Origin: Crossiella sp. SN42
GTDB taxonomy: Bacteria > Actinomycetota > Actinomycetes > Mycobacteriales > Pseudonocardiaceae
Direction: 5' to 3'
Assembly (NCBI RefSeq): GCF_023897065.1
Contig: NZ_JAMHIV010000003.1
Span: forward strand, 124,001 to 188,000
Length of the DNA stretch: 64,000 nucleotides
Below are positions 8,629-17,939 of this stretch, piece by piece. The notes under the pieces were generated by a model that saw nothing but the letters and a program-made list of their open reading frames with translations, made no database searches and had not been told where the DNA came from. Numbering within the stretch: the stretch's first letter is position 1; the number at the start of each line of letters is the position of its first letter. The position numbers and the translations under genes were made by a program.

Positions 8629-9068
8629 CCCGCCGCGCCCGCCGATGGGGTGGTGCTGCCGGGTCGGTCAGCGTGGAGTTCGCCGCCGCCGCGGGCCCGG
8701 TCCTGCTGGCCACGATCGCGGTGATGATCGCGGCCGGGCGGATCGTGCTGGCCGACCATGTGGTCACCGACGCCGCCACCGCCGCGGCCCGCACCGCCTC
8801 CCTGGCCCGCACCGCCACCCACGCCCAGCACACGGCCACCGCGACCGCGCACCGCGTGCTCACCGACCAGCAGCTGCACTGCCGCAGCATCACCGTCACC
8901 ATCGACACCTCCGGCTTCACCGTCCCGCTCGGCCTACCCGCCACCGTGTCGGCGACGGTGACCTGCGTGGCCGAGCTGTCCGACCTGGCCCTGCCGGGAA
9001 TGCCAGGCACCCGGACCCTCCGGGACACCTTCACCAGCCCCCTAGACCCATTCCGGGGCCGGACATGA
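8625..9068 (+). CDS. TadE-like pseudopilin, second copy
   Basis: GTG 8625 overlaps the previous stop. The 147-residue product has a basic N-terminus, then GSVSVEFAAAAGPVLLATIA with the Glu expected in TadE/TadF proteins (SVEFA), one membrane helix (about 14-42) and an extracytoplasmic domain with two Cys (LHCRSI, VTCVAE) likely to be disulfide-bonded. It is probably a minor pilin of the Tad apparatus. It overlaps the next gene through ATGA at 9065. Confidence 0.8.
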   Translation: MTRRARRWGGAAGSVSVEFAAAAGPVLLATIAVMIAAGRIVLADHVVTDAATAAARTASLARTATHAQHTATATAHRVLTDQQLHCRSITVTIDTSGFTVPLGLPATVSATVTCVAELSDLALPGMPGTRTLRDTFTSPLDPFRGRT

Positions 9069-9484
9069 CAGCCCCGGCCGCGCGACGGTTCGGCGACCGT
9101 GGGGCGGTCAGCGCAATGACGGCGATCCTGCTCACCGCCCTGCTGCTGGTCTTCGCGCTCCTGGTCGACGGGGCTGGGCGGCTGCGGGCGTACTCGCGGG
9201 CGGATGCCATCGCCGGCGAAGCCGCCCGCGCGGCCCTGACCGCGGTCGACACCCGCAGCACCCCCATCCAGCTCGACACCGCCACCGCGCACACCACCGC
9301 CCGCGCCTACCTGACCCGCTCCGGCTGCCCCGGCACGGTCAAGATCACCTCCAACCGCACCGTCCGCGTCCAGGTGCGTTGCACCGACAAGGCTCGGGTC
9401 GGGCTGTTCGGCTCCCACTACACCGTCACCGGCACCGCCACCGCTCAGCTCGACACCGGCCCCCGCAGCGGGGGCCGGCCATGA
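9065..9484 (+). CDS. TadG/TadE-like pilus protein
   Basis: The 139-residue product begins FGDRGAVSAMTAILLTALLL, a membrane helix with the RGAVS signature of the Rv3654c-type TadE/TadG group. An Ala-rich helical stalk and a small domain with two Cys follow. It lacks the large VWA domain of full TadG proteins. ATG 9065 and the ATGA overlap at 9481 place it in the same transcript. A minor pilin or adaptor role is inferred from context. Confidence 0.75.
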   Translation: MTAPAARRFGDRGAVSAMTAILLTALLLVFALLVDGAGRLRAYSRADAIAGEAARAALTAVDTRSTPIQLDTATAHTTARAYLTRSGCPGTVKITSNRTVRVQVRCTDKARVGLFGSHYTVTGTATAQLDTGPRSGGRP

Positions 9485-12267
9485 CCAGCACCCGCCCACG
9501 TCGCCGCCGGGGCGACCTGGTTCGCGCCGCCGGTGCCGTCGTGCTGGTGGCCGCGTTGGTGATCGGGCTCCCGGCGGGGCTGCTGAAGATTGGTGCCGAC
9601 CCGCGCCGCCTGGTTCCCGAGCGGTGGCCCCGGCTCGACGAGCTCGGCCCTTGGTTGGAACGCACTTGGCATGCCGCCCGCTTCGCCTGGGCCGACGGCA
9701 CCCTGCTCCCCGGCCTGCTCCTAGTCGTGCTCTGGGTGACCTGGCTGTTCCTCCTCGGCCTGCTCTTGGTCGAAACCGTCGATCAGCTGCGTCACGGGAT
9801 CCGCACCATGCGTACCGGGGTGGGGCCGCGGCGGTGGATCGCCGGCCTGATCGCCGCCATCCTCATCACCTTGCTGCCCCAGTCCGCGCTCGCCCTGCCC
9901 GCCACCGGCTCGACCCCGGTGGCCACCGCCCTGCACGACCCCGACCGCGCCGAGGCCACGAAAGCCAGTAGCGGCAAAGGCTTCACCATGGAGGGCGGGT
10001 TGGCGCGACGGCGAATGGTGGATGCGGCGGTGCGCCCGGAATGCCCCCGGATCACCGTCGAGCCCGGCGACACCATGACCAGCCTGGCCTCCATCCACCT
10101 GGGCGACCCTGGCCGCTACCGCGAGATCCACCGCCTCAACGCCGACCGCATCCCCCGAGCCGAGCTGCTCTACCCCGGCGACGTCCTCCTGCTCCCGCCA
10201 CCCGCACAGACCCAACCGGGGCACGGGACGACCGCGGTCACGGTCAAAGCCGGGGAGACGGCATCCTCGATCGCACAACGGGAATACGGCCACCCCAGCG
10301 ACTGGCGGCGGCTGTGGCAGGACAACCACCACCGCCCCCAACCCGACGGCCAGTCCTGGACCGACCCCGACCAACTCCGCCCCGGCTGGCGACTCTGGAT
10401 CACCCCACCAGCTGCCCAGCCCACCGACCCTCCGCCGCCGGCACCTCCACCTGCCTCGCCATCACCTCCGGCCACCACCGCGACTCCCGCCCGCCCAGGC
10501 CCGACCACCGCGCCACCCACCACAAGCCCCGGCCAGCCCGAGCGCGGCACCTCGGCCGAGCCCGTGGTGCAGCTGCCCTCCGGCGCGATCATCGGGATCG
10601 GCTTCGCCGTCTCGATCGCGATCGCAGCCACGACCGTGCGCCTGCGCCGGCGGCACCGCCGCCGCCTCACTGGCACCCTGCAACCACCCACGCCGCCACC
10701 GGCCATGCCGTCCACCGTCACCCTGCTGGAACGCGCCGCCCGCCCCCACGACCCCGAGCCCGTCCCGCGCCGCCACTGGCCGCCACCACCGGCCGTGCTC
10801 ACCACCCACACCGACACCGCCGAAACCCGCACCCTCGACCTGGCCGATACGGCCGGGCTCGCCCTCACCGGTGCAGGCGCCCCCGCGGCGGCCCGCGCCA
10901 CGGTGACCGCGATCCTGGCCACCGACACCCGCTACCCGCCCGAACTGCTCCTGGCCGGAACCAGCGCCACCGCGTGCCTGCCCTCCCTCGCCTCGGCCGA
11001 CCAACCCGGGGTGCGCTGCTGCACCGACCTGGCCCCGGCGCTGGAGGCCCTGGAAGCCGAAGTCGCCCGCCGCACCCGACTACACGCCGAGGCAGAACTC
11101 GACACCCACATCCACACCCTGGGCGCCAACCAAGCCGAGGACGGCCGGTCCGATCCAGACGAAGCCCTGCCCACCCTGGTGTTCCTGGCCGCCCCGGAGG
11201 CCGCGAGCACTACGCGGCTGCGCACCGTGCTGGAGCTGGGCCGCCACCTCGGCGTGGTCGGCCTGCTGCTGGGCCCCTGGCCCAGCGGACTGGAAGTCGC
11301 CGAAGACGGCGTGATCACCGCCACCAGCGGCGAGCACACCGCCACCATGGTCGGCACCCGCACCGAGACCCTCACCGACACCGAGGCCGCCGAGCTGCTC
11401 AGTGTCATCCTGGCCGCCCGCGGCGGCACCGACCACGCCACCGACAGCACCCCGGAACCACTGCCTGCAGCGCCAACCAAGATCGCTGCGGTCGAGGCCG
11501 CTAACACGCGGACCCGGCCGGCGCCGGTGCGGCTGCAGGTCTTCGGCCCACCCCGGATCACCGTGCTGGGCAAGGAGATCACCCACGGCGTGCGCAGCCT
11601 GGGCCGGGAAGTGCTGGCCTACCTGGCCACCCACCCCAGCGGCACGGGCGTGGCCATCCTCCAGGACCAGCTTCTCCCCGAGGCCGGCTCGGACACCGGC
11701 CGGGCCCAGATCCACACCGCGGTTAGCAACATCCGCACCGCCCTGCGCAAAGCCACCGGCATCGCTGAGGCGCAGTTCGTGCACAGCCGCGGCGGCCGCT
11801 ACCGCCTCGACAGCGACCTGATCGCCGTGGACGCTCACGAGCTGGCGGCCGCGATTGCCCAGGCCCGCGACGCCACCAGCGAGCAGGACCAGCACCGCGC
11901 CCTGCGTCGGGTGCTCGATCTGGCCCGGCCGGGGCCGCCGCTGGAGGAAGTCGGCTACCTGTGGGCCGAGGAAATCCGCGAGTCACTCCGGCAACAGGCA
12001 GCCGACGCGCTGCTTCGGCTGGCCACACTTGCTCGCGCCCACAAACCGGAAACCGCTGCTGACGTCTTGTCGGTGGCCATCACCTTGGACCCGTATGCTG
12101 AATTGGTCTACCAGCAGCTCATCCAGCTGCACGTCGACACCGGACACCGCAGCGCGGCCATAGCGGTTTACCGGAAACTGAAAGCGCGACTGGCCGACAT
12201 CGACACCGAACCCACCCCAGAAACTGAGGAACTCCTGCAACGCAAAACTCCGTCGAGCGCGACTTGA
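9481..12267 (+). CDS. Membrane LysM protein fused to a SARP-type regulator domain
   Basis: This 928-residue protein ends the Tad operon. Domains in order: membrane segments at about 15-35, 76-98 and 118-139; a LysM domain (188-238, ITVEPGDTMTSLA); a second LysM-like domain (252-308); a Pro/Thr-rich linker (310-358); a membrane helix (368-386) followed by an RRRHRRR stop-transfer; an uncharacterised region; an OmpR/SARP-type winged helix (from about 682, VRLQVFGPPRITVLGKEI); and a bacterial transcriptional activator domain (about 780-915). LysM binds peptidoglycan, so cell-wall sensing may be joined to DNA binding or protein contacts inside the cell. Similar LysM-BTAD fusions occur next to actinobacterial Tad genes. 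Confidence 0.85.
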   Translation: MTSTRPRRRRGDLVRAAGAVVLVAALVIGLPAGLLKIGADPRRLVPERWPRLDELGPWLERTWHAARFAWADGTLLPGLLLVVLWVTWLFLLGLLLVETVDQLRHGIRTMRTGVGPRRWIAGLIAAILITLLPQSALALPATGSTPVATALHDPDRAEATKASSGKGFTMEGGLARRRMVDAAVRPECPRITVEPGDTMTSLASIHLGDPGRYREIHRLNADRIPRAELLYPGDVLLLPPPAQTQPGHGTTAVTVKAGETASSIAQREYGHPSDWRRLWQDNHHRPQPDGQSWTDPDQLRPGWRLWITPPAAQPTDPPPPAPPPASPSPPATTATPARPGPTTAPPTTSPGQPERGTSAEPVVQLPSGAIIGIGFAVSIAIAATTVRLRRRHRRRLTGTLQPPTPPPAMPSTVTLLERAARPHDPEPVPRRHWPPPPAVLTTHTDTAETRTLDLADTAGLALTGAGAPAAARATVTAILATDTRYPPELLLAGTSATACLPSLASADQPGVRCCTDLAPALEALEAEVARRTRLHAEAELDTHIHTLGANQAEDGRSDPDEALPTLVFLAAPEAASTTRLRTVLELGRHLGVVGLLLGPWPSGLEVAEDGVITATSGEHTATMVGTRTETLTDTEAAELLSVILAARGGTDHATDSTPEPLPAAPTKIAAVEAANTRTRPAPVRLQVFGPPRITVLGKEITHGVRSLGREVLAYLATHPSGTGVAILQDQLLPEAGSDTGRAQIHTAVSNIRTALRKATGIAEAQFVHSRGGRYRLDSDLIAVDAHELAAAIAQARDATSEQDQHRALRRVLDLARPGPPLEEVGYLWAEEIRESLRQQAADALLRLATLARAHKPETAADVLSVAITLDPYAELVYQQLIQLHVDTGHRSAAIAVYRKLKARLADIDTEPTPETEELLQRKTPSSAT

Positions 12268-13042
12268 AGAAGATGTGACAGAGGAGGAGAGGATGAATTA
12301 GAATGGCGGACTGTGTCATCGCCCTATCGGATTTCACGACAGATTTCGTACAAGGGCGAGTAGCTTCCTTGGAGCTAGGCAGAACGAGTCGAAGCAGGAT
12401 ATAGAATTTCGGTTACTAGTAGGGGTCATTGGGGACGCCGTTAGGGGCACCGTCAGGACACCGTCTCAAGCATGGTGACCCACCGATGCCCCAATGGCTA
12501 CCGGAACAGGAGTGACCATGCAGCTCATCGGCCTGCCTGTCAGCTCCGGCGACGTTCCAGACTCAAGACGATAGATCCCGGCCAGTGGCCTCGGCCATAG
12601 GCCACCCGGATGGGCCGCTCACCTGGCGTGCGGGGTTGCGGCTCGGTTGTAGCCAGCTCAACACCGATTCCTGCTCCAGTGTTGGCAGAGCTCGGTCGGC
12701 ACTAGGGTTGACATCGGTCGGGCGGACTGTAGGTCGGCGGGACGGCTCAGAGCGGGCGCCCGAACGAGGTGACACGGGCCGTCAGCCACCCCCGAGGGGG
12801 TCGAATTCGCCCAGCATGCCCGGGAGCTTCGCCGGCGAACGCGGTCGGAGTGGCACAAAATAAGGGAGAACCAACCCGTTTCGCAATCATGTGCGCATTT
12901 TCCAAAAGAGTCTTGAAAAGTCGGGTGACGCCTATTGCTTTCATGTTGTGATCGAGCTACCTTTGAATTGTCGCCGGAAAGTAGGAAGTGCACTGAAATT
13001 CCATGTCCGGCGTGAGCTATGTCTACCGAAAGGGGGCGCGCC
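12268..13042. other. 775-base region without a confident gene
   Basis: No long GC3-biased frame is present. It starts with a strong ribosome site followed by a two-codon ORF (ATG AAT TAG at 12293-12301) and then a possible 33-codon frame at 12303. A split inverted repeat CATTGGGG (12427-12434) / CCCCAATG (12489-12496) is present, and a TTGACA-N16-TAGGTC promoter-like pair lies at 12708-12735. AT content rises after about 12880, just before the next gene, consistent with its promoter lying there. Confidence 0.5.
12303..12404 (+). CDS. Possible small ORF (33 residues)
   Basis: ATG 12303 lies about 12 bases after a GAGGAGAGG site and opens 33 codons (MADCVIALSDF...) before TAG. Codon third positions are not strongly GC-rich, unlike the neighbouring genes, and no family was recognised. 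The same ribosome site also serves a two-codon ORF immediately before it, which may be a reinitiation arrangement. Confidence 0.2.
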   Translation: MADCVIALSDFTTDFVQGRVASLELGRTSRSRI

Positions 13043-13516
13043 ATGATTCCCGCTACTCCACCACCCGTTCCGGACATCCCGCCGTCACCTGACCGGCACT
13101 ACGGCAGCCGTTGCCGGGCGACCGCCGCGCTCACCCTCACGGAGCTGACCACGCTGATCATGGCCGACCTGATCATGGTCAGCGTTACCGACGATCCCGA
13201 CATGGCATTTCCCGCCCGTATCCGCTACGCGGCCACAGTCTCTCCACGCGACCGCGTGATCACACTGTGGGTGTTCGGGCTGACCAACCACGAGGTCGAC
13301 CACCCCTACATTCGCCCGCAGGACGCGCCGTGCCCGGCGGACTTTCCGGAGATCATCGAGACGGTCTCCGATGCCTACAACTGGCACGGTCGCCATTCTC
13401 AGGACCGCAGGTTCGAGCTGGTCGTAGTGCTCCACTGTGAGCGGGAGCAGCGTAAACAGGCGTGGACGGTGGGCACCGTCAGCACCGACGGCCGCCCTCG
13501 ACGCTCTCTGACCTGA
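13043..13516 (+). CDS. Conserved protein of unknown function, paralogue of the next gene's C-terminal domain
   Basis: The 157-residue product has no signal or membrane segment. Its body (about residues 15-155) aligns with the C-terminal half of the protein at 13705-14649. Shared landmarks are the LT.L..LI.ADLI segment, FPARIRYAA / LPARLRFAA, the WVFGL / QVFGL strand, RPQDAP / RPEDAP, and the terminal GTVSTDGRP / GTVTTDSRP. The domain is unnamed to me. ATG 13043 is chosen because AAAGGGGG lies 8 bases upstream; ATG 13019 in frame has no such site. A strong hairpin follows at 13533-13574. Confidence 0.65.
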   Translation: MIPATPPPVPDIPPSPDRHYGSRCRATAALTLTELTTLIMADLIMVSVTDDPDMAFPARIRYAATVSPRDRVITLWVFGLTNHEVDHPYIRPQDAPCPADFPEIIETVSDAYNWHGRHSQDRRFELVVVLHCEREQRKQAWTVGTVSTDGRPRRSLT

Positions 13517-13532
13517 TCCGGACGGCGATCCG

Positions 13533-13574
13533 GTGTGCGGTGCGGTGCGGTTGAGCTGGCTCCGCACCGCACAC
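13533..13574. terminator. Hairpin terminator
   Basis: Perfect 13-bp arms GTGTGCGGTGCGG (13533-13545) and CCGCACCGCACAC (13562-13574) enclose a 16-nt loop just after the stop at 13516. There is no T tract, as is common in actinomycetes. Confidence 0.6.
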
Positions 13575-13704
13575 ACCAGCCGCCTACATGGTGCCCGTCG
13601 GCACCCAGGTTCTCGACGAACCCACGACGTTCCCGCGCTGTCTCCCCGCTGGCCCGTAAGGGCCACATCGGCAGTGAGCCGGCCCCGCACGAAGGAGGCA
13701 CAGG

Positions 13705-14649
13705 ATGAACCCCAACCGAACCCGCCGCCGTGCCGTTCGTCCCGCCGACGGCCTCGCCCTGTTCGCCGCCACCGCACCAGGGCAGACCGACGTCCGGGCC
13801 CGCCGCGGCGACCTCGCACTGATCGTGACCGCCTACCGTGATCCCGTCACCACCGCGATCACCAGCACCGAGATCGACATCGCCGAGGTCACCGGTACCA
13901 CCCGCGACGGGCAGATCACCACGGTCAGGCCGGCCCTGACAAACGCTCGCACCGGATTGTCCGGCTGGCACGGGCTGACCGAGGTCTACTTGCTGCCGCG
14001 CACGAGGATCGGCGTCGCGGCAGCCCTGTTCGCCGCGCGCACCCACATTCGCAATGGGCAGCCCGTTCCCTATCCCGACCTCGACACTGCCTGCGCGGCG
14101 CTGCGACCTCGCCTGATTTCGGTCGAGAACCACGGTGCCCCCCCTCTCCCGCCCACCAGGGAGGCTCACGCGGGGAACACCGGCGAAGCGGACCTGAACC
14201 GCCCACCCGCGCCCGGCTGGCACTGTCGGCACAACGTGATCTGCCCCGCGATCACCCCCGAACGCACCCTGACCGAGGCAGCGACCCTGATCCTGGCTGA
14301 GCTGATCACCATCAGCGACGGCGGCCCCGGAGCAGTGTTGCCCGCCCGACTTCGGTTCGCCGCTGAGGTTTACCCCCGCGCCAACGTGGTCTGCATCCAG
14401 GTGTTTGGGCTCCGCGACGCCGAGCTTGCCAGCCCCGATCAACGACCCGAGGACGCGCCAAGCCCGACCGACATCGCCGGCATCGTCCGGGCAGTGGCCG
14501 ATGCCGCCAGCCCGTGCGACCCCGAACCCGGGAAGAAGCGGTTCGAGGTGCGCGTGTTCCTCCCGAGCGAGGCTGATCAACGGCAGTTGTCCGGGTTCAT
14601 CGGCACCGTGACCACCGACAGCCGACCCCACCTCCCAACCGGGGCCTGA
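13705..14649 (+). CDS. Two-domain conserved protein of unknown function
   Basis: This 314-residue soluble protein starts after GAAGGAGG. The N-terminal half (about 10-140) is an alpha/beta region with RRGDLALIVTAYRDPVTTAI and has no recognised motif. The C-terminal half (about 165-310) is homologous to the whole of the 13043-13516 protein. The pair plus the small gene at 14702 look like one accessory operon, each with its own good ribosome site. No catalytic residues can be named. Its presence only in the mobile part suggests an element-specific role. Confidence 0.65.
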   Translation: MNPNRTRRRAVRPADGLALFAATAPGQTDVRARRGDLALIVTAYRDPVTTAITSTEIDIAEVTGTTRDGQITTVRPALTNARTGLSGWHGLTEVYLLPRTRIGVAAALFAARTHIRNGQPVPYPDLDTACAALRPRLISVENHGAPPLPPTREAHAGNTGEADLNRPPAPGWHCRHNVICPAITPERTLTEAATLILAELITISDGGPGAVLPARLRFAAEVYPRANVVCIQVFGLRDAELASPDQRPEDAPSPTDIAGIVRAVADAASPCDPEPGKKRFEVRVFLPSEADQRQLSGFIGTVTTDSRPHLPTGA

Positions 14650-14701
14650 ACCCACGGTCGGTCCCATGGCGGCCCGACGAAGACGAAGGAGACCACCGAC
14701 C

Positions 14702-14956
14702 ATGGCTGGCATCGACACCGTCGGCGATCTGCTCGCCGCACTGGCCCATTACGATCCGACCACCCCGCTGCGCTACGCCGCTCAACCCGGCTGGCCCATG
14801 GCGTACACCCTCGGTGCGGTGGTGTGCACACCCGAGGACGCCGAGGACGCCGACGAGCTGGCCGGCGGTGAGGCGCCGATCGTGTGGCTGACCGAAGGCA
14901 GCCACCTGGGCTACGCGCCCCGCACCGCGTGCAGTGCACTGGGATGGACGCCGTGA
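14702..14956 (+). CDS. Small conserved protein of unknown function
   Basis: The 84-residue acidic protein begins GIDTVGDLLAALAHYDPTTPLRYAAQPG and ends GYAPRTACSALGWTP. Small proteins of this style, with a DLLAAL..YDP start, are frequent in actinobacterial mobile elements next to DNA-processing genes. There are no membrane segments or catalytic motifs. The start at 14702 follows GAAGGAGACC. The operon partner is the gene at 13705. Confidence 0.6.
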   Translation: MAGIDTVGDLLAALAHYDPTTPLRYAAQPGWPMAYTLGAVVCTPEDAEDADELAGGEAPIVWLTEGSHLGYAPRTACSALGWTP

Positions 14957-15209
14957 CCACACCCGAGAAGGCCCGCGCCACCACTGGGTAGCGGATCCGC
15001 TTGGCTGGCGGGAGACGACGGTCAGCGGGGCGTCAGCCCAGCCAGCCGCTCCTGTGGGCGACACCGGTTGGCAGGGGAGGTCGGCACCGTGACCACGTGG
15101 TCAGCATGGGGACACGCCCGGTCGCCGGTACGTGTTCTCTCGACCTCGGCGGTCTCACCGTCGGAAACCCCTATGGTTGCGAAGTCTGCTGGAACAGCGA
15201 GGGGGCTGG

Positions 15210-17075
15210 GTGCACCGAGACAACAATCCCCAGGCGCTGTGGTCGATCCAGAACACGGTTGACGGTGTCGTGACTGGACCGGTGGTACAGGCCGGAAGCA
15301 TTGACGGCGGAGTGCGGATCGTGCTGAACCCCGCCGAGGACTACGTGCTGGAGTTCCGCGCGGACTCGGCCGGGGCGTCGCGGAGGCTAGCCCGGGACAG
15401 CCCGAGCTACCTCCTCGACGCGCGATCGGCAGTGGTGCCGTACCGTGCGCGTTCACGGGAGCAGGAGCGGTTGCGCACCTGGCGGAACAACTCCGATGAG
15501 CTGTCTGTCCTGCTGGTCTACGGCCCCGGTGGGCACGGCAAGACGCGCCTGGCGGCCCACTTCGCGAAGGAGTCCTTCGATCTGGGGTGGGCCGTCGCAG
15601 ACGCGTCCCGAGGAAACCGGAGAAGCGGCGGTTCCCTGGCTCACCGGGTGACCGATGACCGGCCTGTCCTCGTGGTGGTCGACTACGCCGATCGATGGGG
15701 GGATGCCCGGCTCGCCGAGATGGTTGAGCAGCTCGCCGCCGAGCACAGGGGTGCCCCCACGCGCGTGCTGCTGTTGGCACGCTCGGCCGATCAATGGTGG
15801 CACACGGTTGCCAGCACGCTGGATCTGCAGGCAGTGGTGGAGACGCCGCTGCAGCTGGGCGGCTTCGCCACCACCGACCTGCACACCGCCTATGCCGAGG
15901 CGATCGAGGCATTTCAACGGGAACTCCAACTCTCCCGTTCAACCGTGCCGATGCCCGAGGACATCGAGGACAGCGCGAACTCGCCACTGGAGCTGCACAT
16001 GGCAGCCTTGGCCGCCACCTGCGCGAGCCGAGAACACCTCCCACGTCCCACACAGCGCGACCTGTCCCAGTTTCTCCTGCATCGGGAACGTCGCTACTGG
16101 GCCGACCAAGCACCCCTGATCGAGCAGGTGGCGCTGATCGCGACCATGTTCGGCCCGTTCGAGACCGCTGCCACGGCACGATCGATGCTGCGCGCGGCAC
16201 GGGTGACCGGGAATGAGGCCGAGGCGGACCGAGCCCTGCGTGCCTACCAGCGTCTCTATCCACCGGCGCCGCGAGAGGTGCTGTCACCGATCCGCCCTGA
16301 CCGGCTCGGGGAAGACTTCACCGCGAGCATGATGACCCTGCCGTTGAACGCGGAACTCATCGTCGAACTGGTCGCCCAACTCGATCAGGACCGTGACGCC
16401 AACTGGCCGTCCTTGGCGCGGTGCATGGCCGTCCTGGGCGCTGCCGGTCACCGGCACGAGCAGGTGGAAGCGGTCGTGGTCGAGGTCTGCACCCGGGTCC
16501 CCCACAGCGTTCTCTACGACGCTGGCGGTGCCTGGTCGCTGCACTCCCACCGCGAGAGCCTTGCGGTGGTTGAGCGCCAGTTCACCACGGTCTTGGGGGC
16601 GACCACCGGAGCGTCGGACAGCGACCGGGCTGCCGCGTATGCTGAGTTCCTCGCCGTCTACGCCGGCCAGCTACCGCACGGTGATGTGCTGGACCTGGTG
16701 AGGAGGACGTTGGTCTGGGAGCTTGTCCGGATCTTTCGGCGTCTGTCCGATCAGGACGCCGCTAGTTATCTGCCGATGCTGGCCACCGCGCTGAGCGTGC
16801 TGTCGCAGCTCAAGTCGCAGGACAACAGCCTCAACAGTGCCGAGCGCGCGGTCATCGAGCAGCCGCCGGGGCTGGAGCCTGCGCGTGAGGCGGTGCGGGT
16901 GTACCGCAGACTCGCCAGGACTGACCCAGGCACCTACCTCTGGAAGTTGATCGACGCACTGGGCTGGCTCGCGGATCTCCTCGCCGAGGCGGAGCAGTCT
17001 GACGAAGAGATCAGCCTGCGTCTTGAACAACTTGACCTCGCCCGCCAACATCGCCCCAGCGGTCCTACTCCGTAA
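15210..17075 (+). CDS. STAND-type P-loop NTPase with N-terminal VQAG-x-GG motif
   Basis: The 621-residue product contains Walker A GPGGHGKT (about residues 105-112), Walker B VLVVVDYAD (about 155-163) and a sensor-like strand VLLLARSADQWW. This makes it a signal-transduction NTPase of the NACHT/NB-ARC kind. The C-terminal half is helical and may form repeats that sense a ligand. Residues about 12-35 hold TVDGVVTGPVVQAGSIDGGV, a strand-rich motif also present at the C-terminus of the EACC1-like protein at 35527. GTG 15210 is favoured because GAGGGGG precedes it; an in-frame GTG at 15132 would add a basic 26-residue stretch. It is probably part of a conflict or defence response. Confidence 0.7.
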   Translation: MHRDNNPQALWSIQNTVDGVVTGPVVQAGSIDGGVRIVLNPAEDYVLEFRADSAGASRRLARDSPSYLLDARSAVVPYRARSREQERLRTWRNNSDELSVLLVYGPGGHGKTRLAAHFAKESFDLGWAVADASRGNRRSGGSLAHRVTDDRPVLVVVDYADRWGDARLAEMVEQLAAEHRGAPTRVLLLARSADQWWHTVASTLDLQAVVETPLQLGGFATTDLHTAYAEAIEAFQRELQLSRSTVPMPEDIEDSANSPLELHMAALAATCASREHLPRPTQRDLSQFLLHRERRYWADQAPLIEQVALIATMFGPFETAATARSMLRAARVTGNEAEADRALRAYQRLYPPAPREVLSPIRPDRLGEDFTASMMTLPLNAELIVELVAQLDQDRDANWPSLARCMAVLGAAGHRHEQVEAVVVEVCTRVPHSVLYDAGGAWSLHSHRESLAVVERQFTTVLGATTGASDSDRAAAYAEFLAVYAGQLPHGDVLDLVRRTLVWELVRIFRRLSDQDAASYLPMLATALSVLSQLKSQDNSLNSAERAVIEQPPGLEPAREAVRVYRRLARTDPGTYLWKLIDALGWLADLLAEAEQSDEEISLRLEQLDLARQHRPSGPTP

Positions 17076-17214
17076 CCACTTATAACACCATGGTGGGCCG
17101 GACCTGGGCGGGCGAAGGCCACGGATCAGGAAACGCGTCCAGGGATCAGCCTCCGGGCACATCCGGTCTGTGATCGGCTCGGCTTCGGCAGGCGGGCACC
17201 TGGTGGCCTCCACG

Positions 17215-17772
17215 TCAAGGAGTGCCCTGTCGCCGGCGGGCGGCGACGTCGGTGTCAAGCCAGGCGAGTACCGCATCGATGTGCTGACGCCGCAACCCGC
17301 CTCCGGCCCCGACGGGCATGATCAGGGTGGGGATACCGTCGGTGCGGCGGTCGGCCGCCCATCCGTACTCCTTGCCGCCGAACTGATCATCCAGCCAGGC
17401 CAGCGGCCGATCGTTGATCCAGCGGCGGATCGGCCCGCCCTTCGGCGACCAGCCGAAGGCAGGCCCGTAGTTGGGAACCTCGATGACTGGCATCTCGGGA
17501 AGACCGAGGCGCGGGGTGATCCACTGGGCGACGCGGACGCCCCAGCTCGTCGCCCACGCCAGCTCGGCACCCGGATCACGCAGTTCGCGCAGCCACCCGC
17601 CTGCTCAGGGTTCAGCCGGAGGGTTCCCGCCGCCGGATGACCATCCGGACCCAGCCCGTCGAACCTGAAGGGCCGGTAGCCCAAGGCTGGCAGCAACCTG
17701 CTTGCCACCGGCCATCCGCGGGTCGACGGCGAGCACACCGTCGACATCGACAGCCACCACCGTGCCGTGCAT
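17215..17772 (-). pseudogene. HAD-like hydrolase family gene with two compensating frameshifts
   Basis: ATG 17772 follows AAGGAG and opens with MHGTVVAVDVDGVLAVDP, a HAD-type nucleophile motif (DVDGVL). The frame is lost near 17680. A segment reading YRPFRFDGLGPDGHPAAG continues in another frame to about 17597. The original frame then resumes with WLRELRDPGAELAWATSWG and MPVIEVPNYGPAFGWSPKGG to the stop at 17215. In the first frame a stop occurs at 17605. The pieces together make a coherent protein of about 185 residues, so the gene is recently broken or misread at a CCC and an ACCCGCC site. Confidence 0.65.
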
Positions 17773-17893
17773 CGCACTCTCCTTCAGCCTCATGGACGTG
17801 CACCCTCGGGTGCGAAACCGCATCGATGTCCCTGTACGCCCGAGGCAGGTCGCCCGCAGTACCAGTGCGAGCAGGGAGCGCTTGCGTTCCGGC

Positions 17894-17932
17894 GTTGTAG
17901 GTGCCCGGCGGAGGTCGCCGGGCACCTACAAC
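17894..17932. terminator. Strong hairpin terminator
   Basis: A perfect 17-bp stem (17894-17910 with 17916-17932) and a 5-nt loop lie just after the stop of the minus-strand regulator gene at 17940 and before the HAD-like gene. It should end the regulator transcript. Confidence 0.75.
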
Positions 17933-17939
17933 TAAGTGA

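Noticed and set aside
12708-12735. TTGACA-N16-TAGGTC promoter-like pair
   Set aside because: It lies more than 300 bases before the next gene with a weak -10, so it may be chance. It is mentioned only within the intergenic entry.
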